Shown one piece after another: positions 4,897 through 6,057 of a DNA stretch of 6,057 nt. A program made the translations under genes and the position numbers. Below the pieces are notes generated by a model. The model was given only the letters and a program-made list of their open reading frames with translations, was not told where the DNA came from and ran no database searches. Location of the stretch: positions 1 through 6,057 of the forward strand of contig JBCCZC010000367.1 in NCBI GenBank assembly GCA_039188505.1, given 5' to 3'. The stretch comes from JBCCZC01 sp039188505. Its GTDB lineage: Bacteria; Pseudomonadota; Gammaproteobacteria; Xanthomonadales; SZUA-38. The first letter of the stretch is position 1; each line of letters opens with the position of its first letter.

Positions 4897-6057
4897 ATGT
4901 TTCCGCTGCTCCTCGTTGCCGCCCTCACCGCTTTCGATACCGACTACTCCGGGCTGTTCTTCGATCCCGCTACCGACGGCCAGGGCTTCGTCACGCAGGC
5001 GCTCGCCCCGGATCGCCTGATCCTCACGTTTTACGGCTTCGGCAACGACCGCCGGCAGCTGTGGCTTATCGGGGACTTCCAGGGCTCGCTCGCCGACGGC
5101 GCACCGGTGACCGCGCAGATGCTGTTCGTCGACGGCGGCAACTTCGGCTTCTTTCCCCCACGAGACGTCAATCGCACGCCTTGGGGCACCGGCGTGCTGC
5201 GCTTCGACAGCGCCAATCGGGGCGAACTCACGCTGGACGGGAGCACCGGCCGGCAGACGCTGAGCTTCGAACGGCTCGCGGATTCGTCGCTCGCCGAAAC
5301 CCGCCTGCAGGAGTTCGGCAGTCCGGAGCGCATCACGATTCGCGACTACTTCGGTCAGCCGCAGGATCCGGCGCTCTCACCCGACGGCCGGTACCTGCTG
5401 TTCAACAACGCCAACCGCATTCCCGAGAACACGGACCTGTTCTACGCCGAACGGGTCGACGACGTCACCTTCGACTTCCGCGGGCCCATTCAGGGTGCGA
5501 ACGTCGACGGCGTCCCGGACGTCAGGCCGTCGCTCGACCGGACCGGCAATCTCTATTTCGTCTCGGGACGCGACTTCGATTCGACCCGCGGAACGCTGTT
5601 CGTAGCGCGCTTTGCCGATGGTGCTGCCACGGACGTGCGGCCGGTCGAGGGGATCGGCGCACTCTCCGACGACGACCCGGCGGTCAGCTTCGATGTGGCG
5701 GTAACGCCGGACGGGGAAACGCTCTATTTCGCCGAGGGCCGCTTCGACGGCGGCCGCCTGCCGGACACCGGGAATCTCGTCATCGCCGCACGGCAGATCG
5801 GTGCGAGCTTTCGCCGGCTCCAGACGGGCTCCGCGCTGCTGCAGAACCTGATTGATCCGGCTCTACCGGGCCTCGCGTACGGGGCTGCCGTGTCGGACGA
5901 CGGGCTGGAGCTCTTCTACACGTCGTTCAACGACGGTTCCTTCCGCATCCTGAGGAGCACGCGCCGGCGGGTGGACGCCGCCTGGGGGGTCCCTGAGCCG
6001 CTCGCGCAGGTCACCGACAACCGCGTCGAGGCGCCGTCCCTTTCCGCGGACGGGAAG
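4897..6057 (+). CDS. Exported WD40-like (PD40/TolB-type) beta-propeller protein, 3' end beyond window
   Basis: An open frame of 387 codons that runs off the window without a stop, so the C-terminus is missing. Residues 1-13 (MFPLLLVAALTAF) look like a short signal sequence. Residues about 16-125 resemble a proteobacterial module opening YSGxxxDPxxxGQGF, followed by LTFYGFGNDRRQLWLIG; I know the pattern but no firm name for it. From about 155 there are repeated PD40-type blades: DPALSPDGRYLLFNNAN, RPSLDRTGNLYFVSGRD, DVAVTPDGETLYFAEG, AAVSDDGLELFYTSFNDG and EAPSLSADGK at the edge. These suggest a periplasmic or surface beta-propeller that binds a partner or glycan; no catalytic residues can be assigned. 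ATG at 4897 is the only usual start in this frame after the TGA at 4840. It lacks a clear Shine-Dalgarno sequence. A C-terminal domain may follow. Confidence 0.85.
   Translation, partial: MFPLLLVAALTAFDTDYSGLFFDPATDGQGFVTQALAPDRLILTFYGFGNDRRQLWLIGDFQGSLADGAPVTAQMLFVDGGNFGFFPPRDVNRTPWGTGVLRFDSANRGELTLDGSTGRQTLSFERLADSSLAETRLQEFGSPERITIRDYFGQPQDPALSPDGRYLLFNNANRIPENTDLFYAERVDDVTFDFRGPIQGANVDGVPDVRPSLDRTGNLYFVSGRDFDSTRGTLFVARFADGAATDVRPVEGIGALSDDDPAVSFDVAVTPDGETLYFAEGRFDGGRLPDTGNLVIAARQIGASFRRLQTGSALLQNLIDPALPGLAYGAAVSDDGLELFYTSFNDGSFRILRSTRRRVDAAWGVPEPLAQVTDNRVEAPSLSADGK

Noticed and set aside
4806..5855. Plus-strand frame of 349 codons after the pspB-like gene
   Set aside because: The product is extremely Arg-rich and low in pattern; the +1-shifted frame from 4897 gives clear PD40 repeats and stays open to the window end.
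1..6057. tRNA, rRNA, CRISPR arrays, insertion sequences, phage genes or a defence system
   Set aside because: I saw no cloverleaf, rRNA motif, regularly spaced repeat, transposase, integrase or defence-associated domain; the gene set is housekeeping plus envelope proteins.

Overview
This window looks like an ordinary chromosomal segment, close to a replication origin, of a GC-rich gammaproteobacterium. Three things point there. rsmG-parA-parB is the classic chromosomal partitioning cluster found beside oriC. The gamma-carbonic-anhydrase-like protein has the YrdA/PaaY-type ending. The last gene carries an N-terminal 'YSG-DP-GQGF' module of a kind I associate with Xanthomonadales/Wenzhouxiangella-like genomes. 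That placement is inference from protein style, with no database search. There is no sign of an insertion sequence, prophage, CRISPR array, tRNA or rRNA.

Layout, left to right: (1) a complete left-handed-beta-helix protein of the gamma carbonic anhydrase family (47-574, +). (2) A convergent 120-bp gap with weak hairpins, then a membrane-anchored DUF945/YdgA-like protein on the minus strand, best started at a TTG at 1909 (695-1909). A perfect 8-bp-stem hairpin covers its last codons. (3) A divergent control region (1910-2082) with a repeated GC-rich motif and a plausible sigma-70 promoter. (4) A tightly packed operon: rsmG (TTG start, 2083-2718), parA (2697-3476, overlapping rsmG by 22 bp) and parB (3476-4354, sharing one base with parA). 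(5) A 149-bp control region (4355-4503) with two 16-bp imperfect palindromes and a consensus sigma-54 (-24/-12) promoter. It drives a small PspB-like membrane/coiled-coil protein (4504-4758). (6) A 138-bp gap with a hairpin, then an exported-looking WD40-like (PD40) beta-propeller protein from 4897 that is still open at the window end.

The genes in (4) act together. RsmG methylates 16S rRNA. ParA ATPase and ParB CTPase/DNA clamp segregate the origin region, and their overlaps imply translational coupling. The most informative observation is the sigma-54 promoter with paired upstream palindromes before the lone PspB-like gene. This is the architecture expected of a PspF-type envelope stress response, but pspA, pspC and pspF are not in the window. 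I see no convincing novel multi-gene system; the other findings are regulatory and annotation points.
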